A stretch of 64,000 nucleotides of DNA, taken from Orientallactaga sibirica (taxonomy: Eukaryota; Chordata; Mammalia; Rodentia; Dipodidae). Shown here piece after piece: positions 12,691 to 23,462 of the stretch. Where the stretch lies: positions 1-64,000 of the forward strand of contig JAEOAD010001566.1 in NCBI GenBank assembly GCA_036365145.1. The letters are read 5' to 3'. The position numbers and the translations under genes were made by a program. The first letter of the stretch is position 1, and the number at the start of each line of letters is the position of its first letter. Under the pieces are notes generated by a model that worked only from the letters and a program-made list of their open reading frames with translations, was not told the origin of the DNA and ran no database searches.

Positions 12691-12708
12691 TGGTACCAGG
12701 AGTGGGGT
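12691..12708 (+). other. tRNA-Leu primer binding site of copy 2
   Basis: TGGTACCAGGAGTGGGGT, six bases after the LTR end, is the reverse complement of the 3' end of tRNA-Leu(UAA) with CCA. The same site is present in unit A, and a mutated form at 213-233. Confidence 0.85.
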
Positions 12709-13138
12709 GAGATGAACCTGACCATGTGGATATTCATCTTTTGGAACTTTTGTTTTGGAGGAATGGGCATGGACTTGGTGCTTGCAACTGAAGATGCCTT
12801 CTGGAGTGGTAAGCCAAGTTTTATGGACTATTCTGATGAGAGTTTGAGAATACTAAGTGCAGACAGTATTGAACTTCGAGGCTTGGCTTATGAGCTTTCT
12901 AAGGGGAAGGAAAGACGGCAGAGGACTTTGTTGGAACTGGGCTAGTGACATAAGGGATGGCTACGTTCCGCTATCCAGGCCCAGAGTGTTTGATCGTACT
13001 TAAATTTGTAATGGACTGATGTGCTTGGCTAAAGACAATGGACTGAGATTTTAAGATTTTAAGTTGGAAAACCTCAAGCAAGTTAAAAGTAGAGGCATTG
13101 AGACTGGTTTAGCTGCTATTGTTGACACATTAGTAATC

Positions 13139-13296
13139 TTTTTTTTTTTTTTTGGTTTTGCAAGGTAGGGTCTCACTCTGGTCCAGGCTGACCTGGAATT
13201 AGCTATGTAGTCTCAGGGTGGCCTCAAACACTCGGCGATCCTCCTACCTCTGCCTCCCGAGTGCTAGGATTAAAGGCGTGCGCCACCACGCCCGGC
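13139..13296 (-). mobile_element. B1 SINE inside ERV interior
   Basis: Minus-strand B1 flanked by a target duplication: tgacacattagtaatctt (from 13123) and tgacacattagcaatctt (from 13298), one mismatch. It is absent from copy 1, so it is specific to this provirus. Confidence 0.92.
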
Positions 13297-14443
13297 TTGA
13301 CACATTAGCAATCTTAAGGAAGGTGGAAGGAAGGTGGCCTGACTGATTTACATTAAAACAATGGAGAGGATGCCTGAGGAAAGACTGTTAAAAATGCAAA
13401 TTCTTGGAAAGAGCTGACTGGAGAAGGAACCTGCTTTTCAAGGTTGTGATTTATTTCATCCCTGGATTAAGAATATGGCTGTGTCCTGCACACCTGGTAT
13501 TAGTTTTGGAAGCATGAAAAATGCATGGAGTGGTCATGAATTGCACACGGTTCCAGGAGCTGCTGCTGAGATGCAGCATGAGGCAGGGCATGAAGACCCT
13601 CAGGAATAGGCTGAAAGAGCCTTTGGAAGATGGACCGTGGTTTGCTTGGAGACCTGAAGATGTTTTGGATATACCAGGACTATGCAAGGACTCCCATGTA
13701 GTGCAGTGTTGGCCTGGGATCAAAGTTCTCCTTGGCAACTCTGCCCAGCTGGAGGGGCGGAACTGGAAAACCTGGAGACTGTCAGTCTGTGGTTATATTG
13801 AACTTGAACTGCAGAAGTTTGATGACTGCTGATGGTGGGTGAGTTTGCATTGTTCTAGTCTCTCCTTTCTATGCCTTATACCAGTTAAAAATGTTTACTC
13901 TGTGCCTTTACATGTTGAAAGCATTTAACTTGTTTGATTTTATAGGACTCACTATCTTAAGGTGATCAAGACTCTGAGAACCTTTGAAATTGGACTGAAT
14001 ACAATTTACAATGTGTGATAGTTATAAATCTATTGGGGGCCAGGGGCGGAATGTGGTAGTTTGAATATATGGCCCCCAATATATTCAATGTTTTATTACT
14101 TTATAGTTTGCATCTGCAATCACCTTCCTAGAGGCAATGTCACTGGGGGCTGGTCTTAAGGTGTTAATGGTGGGTTTGAGATTCCATTGTAAAGATATGC
14201 AAAGTGTGCCCAGTAGGAGTTCCTGAAGTGTGCTGTGTGACTTTTTGGCTATAGTTTTGCTCTGTGTGCTGTGTGGCTGGGGGCTTTGCTCTCTCTTGCC
14301 TGGTCCTGTGAGAGCAGGCCGCTTCTGCCATTATGGAACTTCCCCTGGATCTGTAAGCTTCAATAAATAATATCCCTTCCTCCATAACTGTGCCTGGTCT
14401 GGAAGTTCATCTCGATGAACCTGAAGCTGTCTGCTACAAAGGG

Positions 14444-15017
14444 AGTAAGAGAGGAGAAAGTAGGGCAAATGGATGGACTCAGGAGTGGAACATTTGCCTA
14501 GTGAGTAAGAAGAACCAGTGAACTGCAATGCACACAGAGAAAATTCACCTATCACAACCACTGATGTGCAGGAACTTTGCCCAGAGATTATTGAAAACAC
14601 TGTTTCCAAACCTCTCAGACTTTCACTATAACTACCACTATCTTAGAGTAGCTGCAGTCAGAGAACAAAATGCTGCAAAGAGAGCACTTTTCCTGATTTA
14701 ACAATTTAAATTGGAGAAAGGCTATCCTTTATCCCCTTTATGACACTGGACACTTGAGGACTTTGTCTCAGTCATATAGAAATAAAACTGACATCAGAGA
14801 TAGAACTCTTAGACAAAGTTTTCATTGGGAGGAAAAGGGAGTAAAGAAAAAGGAGAAAACTGACTGTGACATTTGGGCAGCCCAGTGAGAGAAAAAAGAT
14901 CAATAAGGCTTTTTGTGTGGTCTGAGGTTTCCTCATTTTTATCAATCATGAGGATAATGTTTTGAGCTTATCTCTTCCAGTTGGTGGAAAAAGATTTTCT
15001 CATATGAAATTAACATC
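14444..15017. other. No gene or clear repeat recognised
   Basis: Purine-rich single-copy-looking sequence without a convincing reading frame. Confidence 0.5.
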
Positions 15018-15202
15018 AGAGCTGGAAAGATGGCTTAACATTTAAGGTGCTTTCCTGCTAAGCCCAAGGACCCATGCTTGACTCTCCAGATCCCATGTAA
15101 TAGACACACAAGGTGACACAAGTGCACAAGCTTGCACATGTGCACAAGGTGACACATGTATCTGGAGTTCAATTGCAGTGGCTGGAGGCCCTGGTGTGCC
15201 AT
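15018..15202 (+). mobile_element. DIP-like SINE
   Basis: gagctggaaagatggcttaa head, gactctccagatcccatg, and gcagtggctggaggccctgg body. The (CT)n tail is missing. Confidence 0.82.
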
Positions 15203-15271
15203 AGAAAAGAATCATTCACATCAGTGCTAAGTTTCTTCTCTCTGGAGATATTCTGGCACTATCTTACACTT

Positions 15272-15418
15272 TTTTTGTTTTTAATTTTTTGAGGTAGGTT
15301 CTCACTCTAGCACAGGCTGACCTGGATTTCACTATGTATTTTCAGGGTGGCCTTGAATTCACAGCAACCTTCTGAATTCTCCCTCCTCAATGCTGGGATT
15401 AAAAGTGTGCCAGACTCC
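15272..15418 (-). mobile_element. Older B1 SINE, target of a second B1
   Basis: Diverged minus-strand B1 (tgaggtaggttctcactcta ... tgctgggattaaaagtgtgcc) whose 5' end is interrupted by the next B1. Confidence 0.8.
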
Positions 15419-15569
15419 AAGCCGGGTGTGGTGGTGCACTCCTTTAATCCCAGCAAATGGGAGGCAAAGGTAGAAGGATCGCTGTGAGTTTGAGGCCACC
15501 CTGAGACTACATAGTTAATTTCAGGTCAGCCTAGACCAGAATGAGACCCTACCTTGAAAAAAAAAAAAA
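15419..15569 (+). mobile_element. Younger B1 SINE nested in inverted B1
   Basis: Plus-strand B1 (gccgggtgtggtggtgcac ... gaccctaccttgaaaaaa) flanked by direct repeats of agtgtgccagactcc at about 15401-15415 and 15568-15583. With the B1 at 15272 it forms a near-contiguous inverted pair. Confidence 0.9.
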
Positions 15570-15669
15570 GTGTGCCAGACTCCTATGCTTTTTCTTTTGT
15601 GAAAAAGTCCAGGGAAATGAGAAGGGAACATACTTTGTTGACAAGGGAAAAGAATCACTCCTTTCAGTT

Positions 15670-16420
15670 TATTTATTGATAACTTTTATACATGTATATA
15701 CAGTATGTTAGTCATGATCCATTCCACATACTTTCTCTTGTCTTGACTCTCCTTTCCTACATCACTCAATCCCCCTTTACTTCACAACTAGTCCTTATGT
15801 TATGTTTTTTTTCTCTTGAGTGTGTGTCACCTACTGGAAGGGTTTCTTTCATGATCATGGATGGGAGGGGGAGTTATTTCCTGGAGCTTATGCAACTTGC
15901 CATTGGCTACAACATTGAAGAACACGTCTCCCCTCCCCCAGTAAACATGAAGTGTCAGTAATTCCTCAGAGAGATGGGGACTTCATGTCCTCCTCTACTA
16001 GCATCCATGGGATGTTGATAGACCCAACATTGTGCAAGTATTGTGTAGGGAGAGTTTGTCACTGCGGAATCGTAAATGCAACAGACAGGTCATGTGCAGA
16101 AGACAGCATTCCACAGCCCTCCTTCCCAGTCTATGGCTCTTACATTCTTTCCCAGAAGCCTGAGTCCCTCCTTCCAGAAGCGTGAAACCTCATCAGGAGG
16201 GAGAAATTTTCTAGCTTACTTTCAACTTAATATCTTTGTGCCTTCAACTGAAGCATGAAGCACGAAGCACCCTTAGCAACAAGAGATACATCTCCATTAC
16301 CATCTAGTTCTGGTGGGCAACCAAGAGCAGTGGCAATGACCTTTATTGTTTTGGGGGTTCTTGTGAGCATACCTGGCCAACAAACTAACTCGGGTGAATC
16401 TTAGTGTGTCCACTTGTATT
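15670..16420 (-). mobile_element. LINE-1 3'UTR fragment
   Basis: Begins tttattgataacttttatac at the 3' terminus. Later strings (ggcaatgacctttattgttttggggg, then tggccaacaaactaact) match the conserved distal 3'UTR of the L1s at 7813 and 54262. Confidence 0.72.
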
Positions 16421-18160
16421 TTTTTTATAATAATCTTTCACTTCTGGAATGAGAAGAGGAACTCTTCATGGGTGATAGGCTTTATGGCTTAAGGGTATGT
16501 GAATCTGTCTCTTATCCCCATGAGTACCTCTATTGCTGTTTTATTTAGAATAGATTGTAATGGGGACCACTGCTGCTTTCCATCCCTTCCCTGAAATCTC
16601 AGATGAATCTCAGAAAAGAGAACTGAGAAAGGTACGTAAACATGGGTGGAACTCCCTTTCAAGATTCTGTTCTTTGGCTCTTTAAAATTTCAGTCTGTAG
16701 ATGGTCCCTGACACCACTCAATCACCTAATAACAATGTATACATGTTTAAAACTACCTACATGCCTTTCTTTCAGTCTCTATTAATAGGCATATGTAAAT
16801 TTGCAGGTAATGTGAAAGAGAGCAATTCACTTCTTTGAGTTTTCTCTCATTCTTGGTTTTCTTATTTTGCATGATGATAAATTTGTAATTCTTCTCACCA
16901 CTTAATTTTTGTCAGTCCATTCTACAGATCCTTGAGAGTGCAGAAGAAAATTTTCCTTTTATGCTACACAAATCTGTGTGGACTATTAGTTCTTCAGACC
17001 AAGCATTTCATTAGTATGTGATTATTGTTTGTTCTGTGTCAGATAATAGAGACTGCATCTCTGAAACACATGACATTTGCCACAATAAAAGCTCCACACC
17101 TTTATGTAGAGGCCGACCTGAGTAAATGTACATGTTATTGAAACAGGTAAATTTTTCCTGCCCTCAAAATCCCTGTCCCTATAAAACAGATCAGCTCAAA
17201 TACAGAAAACAGACTTTAAGTTTCATTTCTCAATCAATTGTAAATTCTGAGAAATGCTGATTTTTATCACTGGTGACATGGATGTTACTGATTAACAAAT
17301 ATTGCTTGTAGTCTGCTTTTCTCTAGGCAATAATTTATTTCCCGCATTAGTTTCATAAGACTTCCTTGAATAATTCTGCTGCAGCTATTAAAGGAAAAGG
17401 ACTTCATATCTTTGTCAGGCTGTCTAGAGAGTTCAGTGACCGTGAGTACTAGGAGGAAGTGAGGGAGGCACCGAGGCTGCAAGTGTTTGCTGAGGTTCTG
17501 GATCTAGGTGACTGACTTGCTCCATCTCATGTCCAATTCTAGCCTCGCATTGAGTAAAAGCTTTGTGGATTGGGCCAGTGTTCACAAATCCATTCGTTTC
17601 AGAGTCAAGACCGCTGAATTCACTGGCTTTCTCTTTCTTAGGATTTTTTTCCCTTTATGCATTTCTTCATACAGTCTCACAGGTGTGCTAAAAGGTTGCA
17701 TTTAAGAGATCTACTAACATCCTATTTTGAAATCTAGTGAGAGAAACTTCTAAGCAAAGCAAAAAGAAGAGGAACAAAATCAGATAACCCAGGTAAAGAG
17801 GTCTCAGTTCTTGCCTTCTGCAGGCTTGGCTCCGTACTTGGGACACCACGATCTGCTCCTGGTAAGGCTTTGCTGGCCAAAGGAGCTTGAGTAGAAGACT
17901 TTCCCTTTCTTCTGTGAATATTGAGTCTTTCATCCCCAGCTCTTGGACCTTCTTTCTACATGTGTAACTGAAGAATTTCAGTTTCTGGGTTAACTGTCAG
18001 TGGCGTATGAGATGACAGGGAAGTGAGAACTGGGGCTAATATTTTTTCTTTTCGGTAAAGAGAAAGCTTTTGAAATTTGTTCTTATTATGTCATGAAATC
18101 ACATAGCAGTAAACCCAGTGACCTTTCTGGGTGTTTTTTAGCATCTGACATTGTGTCACT
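16421..18160. other. No gene or clear repeat recognised
   Basis: About 1.7 kb of AT-rich sequence. Minus-strand frames at 17285-17482 and 17688-17933 are short and show no known motif. Confidence 0.45.
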
Positions 18161-19728
18161 TTGATCTGTATTTTTTTTTTTCCATTTTGAAGAAGGTGTT
18201 GACCATATATATGCAGTGAGTTTACAGTGCGTTTTGACCATAATCTACTCCCATCACCCACTTTTGAGTTCCCTGCAGTCCCACTTCCACTTAACTCCCT
18301 CTTCTTCCCAACTAGTCCCTCTTCTGTTTTTTATGTTTCTCTTTTAATTATGGTTGCCTGCATGGGCACACATGCTGTATTATTATCCAAATATGTACTC
18401 CTTCCTGTGATTATACCATCACAGAAAATATCTCCTGTTCACTAGTCTCCATTAACTGCCTGAAACCGCTCCTCTGTCACCTGTGCCTGAATGTTGGTTG
18501 CTCCAGTACTGTGTTCTTGTGCAGTTTCCAACAGTCACTCTGAGGTCATGACTTCAATGGTCAAGTTATGGCTGGATGATGGTGTGCTACAGCACGCCTC
18601 CCCACCCTCTGCCTCTTGCATTCTCTTCACTGCCTCTTCTGCATTGTTTCCTGAGCCTTTTGTGGAGTGATATAATTGTCTCATTTAGCATGGAGCATGC
18701 TGCAATCACTTATTCTCAACATTTGGGCGAGTTTTGAATAACCTCTGTAGTCACAACCATGTGCAGAGAAAAGCTTCTCTAAATTTGAGTGAGAATAGCA
18801 CCAATCTTTGGGCATCAACTTATATAGTTAGGGGATGATTTCACAGGACAATATATCTCTTTAGCCAAACTATGATAGTAGTTTACCTCTTTAGTCATAT
18901 GACTTCTGTATTCTTTTGACGAGGTTTTCAGGAGTGAGTTCTCACCCACGGAGGAGACCTGAAATCCCAGTGAGTTGCTATCGTAGCAGTCATGTTACTG
19001 TTGCATCATGTGGCACATCTTGCATTGATGACTGGGTGGTGTATCTTGCAGGATCCACTGTCGAGGAACACTGTGGATGACTTCCCTCCCCCAGCTGCCT
19101 GCCTAGAACCTTCTAGCACCATGAAAGGTCAGGGAGGTAACGTTGTCTCATTTCCAACTCAATTTTCCTGCGTCCTATAACTTAAACAAATCGTGTCATT
19201 GGCAACAGACTATTAGCATCTAGTTCTAGTGGACAACCAAGTTTATTGTCAATAGTTGTATTTCCAGGTGGTCTAAGGTGCTTCCTTCACCAGTCACTCA
19301 TTAAGAGGTATTGCTTCTCTAATACTGACTTTACTAGACTATGCTTTAGCTTCAGGGAGTGGAATTATCCACTCACACATGGTACTTACATTCAAATTTT
19401 AAAAATGTATATTAAATTAGTTAACAAGAAGTAGGTTTATGTATGGCTTTTTCATACTTTTTAGTTTTGGTTATCCCTCCCCTCTCCTCTAGTTCACCTC
19501 CAACTGCCCCTTAAATCTTTGTATCCCCAGTATTCCACATCTCTTTTTTTCATGTTTTCTATTGTCCTTCACTTCAACCCTCTCTCCCACTTCCATTTTC
19601 TTCCCTTCTCATGGCCCACTTCTAGCTTTCTCGCCTCTATTTTTTTTCATTTCTACACAAATGTCTAACTATTTGAATGTATGATCTACATATGAGAGAG
19701 AATATGTAGTCTTTCATACTTACCTTGG

Positions 19729-20105
19729 TGTCGTAATCAGCTTCACATTGCTGGGTTGATCTTCTAAACCAGGCACAGTGTATGGGACAAAGGGATATAT
19801 TGGAGTTTACAGATCCAGGGAAATTCCATAATGGCTGAAGAAGCTGCCCCCTTTCACAGGTCCATACAGAGAAAAAATACCACCATCAGCACCATAAGCA
19901 AGCACACTCCAGGAACTCCAAGCAGAGCCCAAGCACTCTGCATTCCTTAGGCTGGAATTCTAGATCTCCCCCTAAATACTCCTTAGGGCTGGACCCTAGG
20001 ACCCTCCCACAGTGACACCTCCTCCAGTCATGCAGCTTCAAATCTAAGTTACCAGCTTTAATAAACCCCTCAGTCTTCTTGAGGGACATCCATTAAACTA
20101 CCATA
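19729..20105 (+). mobile_element. MaLR-like LTR inserted in L1
   Basis: Begins tgtcgtaatcagcttcacattgctg, has cctcctccagtcatgc and a taataaacccc stretch near 20061, and ends near gacatccattaaactaccata. The layout matches MaLR LTRs. The target duplication could not be fixed. Confidence 0.5.
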
Positions 20106-20387
20106 TCTGTGTTGCCTCACTTAGTTTAATATTTTCTAGAACCATCCATTTTTCTCACAAATTCCATAATTTAGTGTTGCTTTATAGTTGAATAGAAGTC
20201 CATGTCTTCATTATCCATTCATCAGTTGATGGGCATCTAGGTTGTCCCATTTCCTAGCTGTTTTGATTAGAGCAGAAATAAAACTAGATGAACAAGTATC
20301 TCTGTAGTAGAATGTACAGTCCATAGAGTAGATGGCCAGGAGTGGTATGACTGAGTCACATGGCAGATGTAGTTTTAGATTTTTTTA

Positions 20388-20597
20388 CAAAGATTTCTAA
20401 TTATTCGCAATAAGAGAGAGATAGAGGGAAGAGAGACATAAGTTGTAGGTGCTCCATGGCCTCCAGTTACTACAAACAAACACCAGATGCATGTTCCAAT
20501 TTGTTTATCTGCTTTTATATGGGTACTGGGGAATCAAACCATGGTTGTTAGGCTTTGTAGGCAAGAGCCTTAACCAGTAATCATTCTCTCTAGCACT
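20388..20597 (-). mobile_element. DIP-like SINE inside L1
   Basis: Minus-strand copy: a GA-rich stretch, ggggaatcaaaccatgg, ggcaagagccttaacc and a decayed ctctctagc end. Confidence 0.78.
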
Positions 20598-20814
20598 AGT
20601 TTTATATTTTTGAGGTACCTCCATACTGATTCACATAGAGGTTGTACCACTTTGCACTCTCACCAATAGTGAGCAAATATCCCTCCTTTCCCCACTCCTT
20701 TGTTAGCATCTGTTGTCACTTGATGTTTTGATGATATTCCTGATTTGAGTGATATGAGATTTCAGGAGAATTTTGATTTTTTTCCTGACCACTAAAAGGA
20801 ATTCACTCAGCTAC

Positions 20815-21092
20815 CTTCTTGTTGCTATGATAAAGCACTGCCCAAAAGCAATTGATGGGAGGAAAAATTTTGTGTTTTGGTTTATAGTCTCAAGGGGAAG
20901 TTTCATGGTGGCATGAAAAATCATGGCATGAGCAGAGGCTGGACATCACCTCTGTCACATCATGTGTGAACAACAGCAGCATAAGAGTGAGTCAAACTAA
21001 TGCTGGCAAGCTAGGGCTAATAAACTTTTAAGGTCCACTCCCGCCCCTGCCCCCCAGGAACACACCTCCTCCAACAAGGCATCAGTGCAGAG
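20815..21092 (+). repeat. MaLR-like LTR fragment
   Basis: cagctaccttcttgttgctatgataaagca at the start and cacctcctccaacaaggc near the end are typical MaLR landmarks. Old and incomplete. Confidence 0.5.
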
Positions 21093-22165
21093 CAGCAGCA
21101 GCAGAGACTAAACAAGGGGATTTTCCAACCTCATCAGGCTCCTTGTAAAGTTAAGAAATCTGAAGGAAAGACAGCTGAGATCAACTAAGGAGCTACTGAA
21201 AGGGATACAGGCGGGATGGGTGAACAACTACAGGCTTCCTGCACTCTCCCACTCCCTAACCATCAGAAACTAAGAACCTCTGGCATTCAGCCTCCAGCAG
21301 CAGTGCATCCTGCACAGCTGAACAGAATTCCAGCTCCACAGCACAACATGGACGGATTGAGGTGGGCACTCAGCATTGGTGAGACTGGAAGCCACCCCAA
21401 CAGGTAACGAGACCAACTGACAAAAAACCCAAAGAAAACAAAACAAAAAAACAGATACATAGGCCTGCATTGGAAGTGCTAATCTCTCTTTCCATATCAG
21501 TGCAGGTTATGGGTTACATATTTTTGGTTGGCTTTACTTGTCGCGTCCGCCTCGACCAGCAAGGAAGACGCAAAGCTCGGACTCTTCTTTCAGCAGTTTA
21601 TTCAGGAACCTTGAACAATCTTCTGACCCGGGGCAAAGCCCGCCTGAAACTTAAGAAGCCTTTGAACAGCCAACCCTGGTAAGCCACGTGGTGAATGCAG
21701 ATAGGTCCACATATGTGGAAGCAAGCCTAGATCACGGCCCAAGCCAAATAAGGACTTGTTTATCCAGGAGAGCACTCGCCATCGGGAAGGTGGAAGGCGG
21801 AAGCCAGCGCCATCTTTAAGGCACGGCACCTCGCAGCTCTCTACAGTTCCCCCTTTTTTGTTTAAAACATGCAAAGCAACAGGCAAGGGTAGAGGTCTGA
21901 TCTCCAGTAACTTTTAAAATAGGCGTAGAACCATCTTGCATCTTTTCCCTGGAGGTGGGACCATGGATGCCAACCCACATGCAATCAGACTTGCCCTTCA
22001 GAGAGTCTTTCACAGCTAACTCTCCCTGCAGTGCTTTGCCTCACAGCCTGTGCCTGGTGTTTACATTTTTATGGTGGCTAACCATGCCTGGGGAGATTGA
22101 CCTGCCTCAATAGCCGAGAAGGCCTGGATGATCATGACTGCATTCCGTTTTTGTGTTACTCTGAT

Positions 22166-22444
22166 CTACATAGACACCACAAGGCAAACCAGGAGACCAG
22201 TAACAGAAGGCCTGCTAAAGCCCCCAAACCCTGCCCATTCCTTCAAATGATTCATTGCGGAGATCAGCCAAGATGACAATCCGGATGCAAAAGAGAGGTC
22301 CATGCGGGTAGACTTCACATTAACTACAGCCAGCCTCAATTCTTTTAAGGTATCTTCAAATTCAAGCGACCAATTCTGTAATAGAAAACTAGACAAAGAT
22401 CTGGATAAAAACCTGCATTGGATAGCCTGTCTGTTGATTTGCAA
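22166..22444 (-). pseudogene. Env transmembrane-like C-terminal remnant
   Basis: A 92-residue minus-strand frame near the 3' LTR. After an asparagine/glutamine-rich start (QINRQAIQCR) comes a segment with tryptophans before a glycine-leucine-rich hydrophobic run (SVTGLLVCLVVSM) that resembles a membrane anchor. Its place just upstream of the 3' LTR fits the end of env. The surface subunit and fusion region are not visible. Not functional as it stands. Confidence 0.5.
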
Positions 22445-23162
22445 AGCGTCCTTGTCCCAAGAGCATGTCCCTGTCCCAGGCGGGTTACCTGCGGCCTGAT
22501 TAGCAGCTTCTTCATTAGCGCACTCAATTAAAGAACGCTTTCCAGCTTAAATATTGGCCTGGACTCAGGCACTAACCCTGACCACAGGTGTCATGCAGTG
22601 TCTTTGCAATGCTTCCACCTGAGCCACGGTAAAGGAGGCTGTAATCCCATAAGTTCTCACGGATTCAGCTAAAGACTTAACTACTTTAAAGTCTAGTGGC
22701 TCCTCATATCTATTCCCTAAAACAGTCTTTTATATCATTTTTTCTTAATTACAAAAATGGGTGTATTCCATGGTGACACTGACGGCTTGATGTGCCCTAG
22801 GGATAATTGCTCAGTCACAAGTTGTTTTGCAGCTTTTAACTTCTCAGAGGACAACGGCCACTGAGGAACCCACACCGGCTCCTCAGTCATCCAGGTGATA
22901 GGAATACCCTCCTCAGTGGCCCCTAGGAAAAACCCAGGCCTTGCCTATCACTTCTTTGCTGAGTTGCACCTGAAATACTGGGTAGGCTAACTGTAACTCC
23001 GTCCTCACCGCTTTCCAGAATACCCTGTCCCTCTGGGTACAGAGGGGGCAGACGGCATATAACTTTGCATTGATGCCCGCAGTAGTCTCCACTTCCGGGA
23101 TCCCCCTCTCTCTTTTTCTCCCTTTTTCTTAATTTTGATCTTTCCATTTGTTCTATGAGAGC

Positions 23163-23462
23163 CTACAGCTCCTCTTCAGAATCCGTAGACTCTGAATCTT
23201 CTAGCTCAAGTGTTGGATATAAGTTGTTCTTTGTTTTTGGCTCTTTTTCACTGTTTGCCTGTTCGACCTTTCTTCCTGTACACATCTCTAAGGCCGCCTG
23301 TCCATTTTCCACTGCCTCACTGCATTGTTGATCCTCGAGGCAGTTCCTCACTAACCTCCAGATCGATCTTACCCCGCCCTTTAGCGTGCCTTGGTCTGCT
23401 GCAAAATCAAGACCAATTTTTCCCATGAAGGGATTGTAAGACTTCCAGAGCATGCAAACCAA
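23163..23462 (-). pseudogene. Gag (matrix-like) remnant of the class II provirus
   Basis: A 99-residue minus-strand frame near the 5' LTR. It has a region like the basic/hydrophobic core of beta-retroviral matrix proteins, then an acidic serine-rich stretch (DSESTDSEEEL) at its end, as often found between matrix and later Gag segments. Its position just downstream of the primer site fits gag. The start methionine of the family's Gag, the capsid and the nucleocapsid are not evident, so it is a remnant. Further short frames at 22923-23147 may belong to the same broken gene. Confidence 0.55.

Larger units (their letters stand above)
10077..12866. repeat. Recent tandem duplication, two units of about 1396 bp
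   Basis: Unit A (10077-11471) and unit B (11472-12866) align end to end with only a handful of substitutions and a 1-base indel (a C run near 10815). Each unit carries a class II solo LTR and an ERVL/MaLR-type LTR with the first about 180 bp of internal sequence. The junction at 11471/11472 joins agtgcagacag to accctaaatttctc with no obvious microhomology. Past 12866 the ERV interior continues without interruption, which shows that unit B holds the original proviral context and unit A ends in a broken one. Confidence 0.93.
12299..14438 (+). mobile_element. Non-autonomous ERVL/MaLR-type provirus, copy 2 (complete)
   Basis: 5' LTR 12299-12684 and 3' LTR 14052-14438 both have TG...CA ends and are flanked by the 5-bp duplication aaggg (12294-12298 and 14439-14443), as expected for ERVL/MaLR. 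The tRNA-Leu primer site is at 12691-12708 and a purine-rich tract (gggggccaggggcgga) at about 14034-14050. The interior, about 1.2 kb once a B1 at 13139-13296 is removed, matches copy 1 throughout and lacks recognisable retroviral genes. The frame at 13521-13832 corresponds to 874-1077 of copy 1 but ends differently. The two LTRs differ at roughly ten sites, so this insertion is older than copy 1 and much older than the surrounding tandem duplication. Trans-mobilisation by an autonomous ERVL is inferred. Confidence 0.92.
18165..20790 (-). mobile_element. LINE-1 3' part (3'UTR and ORF2 C-terminal remnant), interrupted twice
   Basis: The 3'UTR-like block 18180-19440 is followed by C/T-rich sequence and then ORF2-homologous sequence (acatatgagagagaatatgt, and tccattcatcagttgatgggcatct near 20214). 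An LTR-like insertion (19729-20105) and a SINE (20388-20597) split it. The right end, near 20790, is 5' truncated. Confidence 0.72.
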
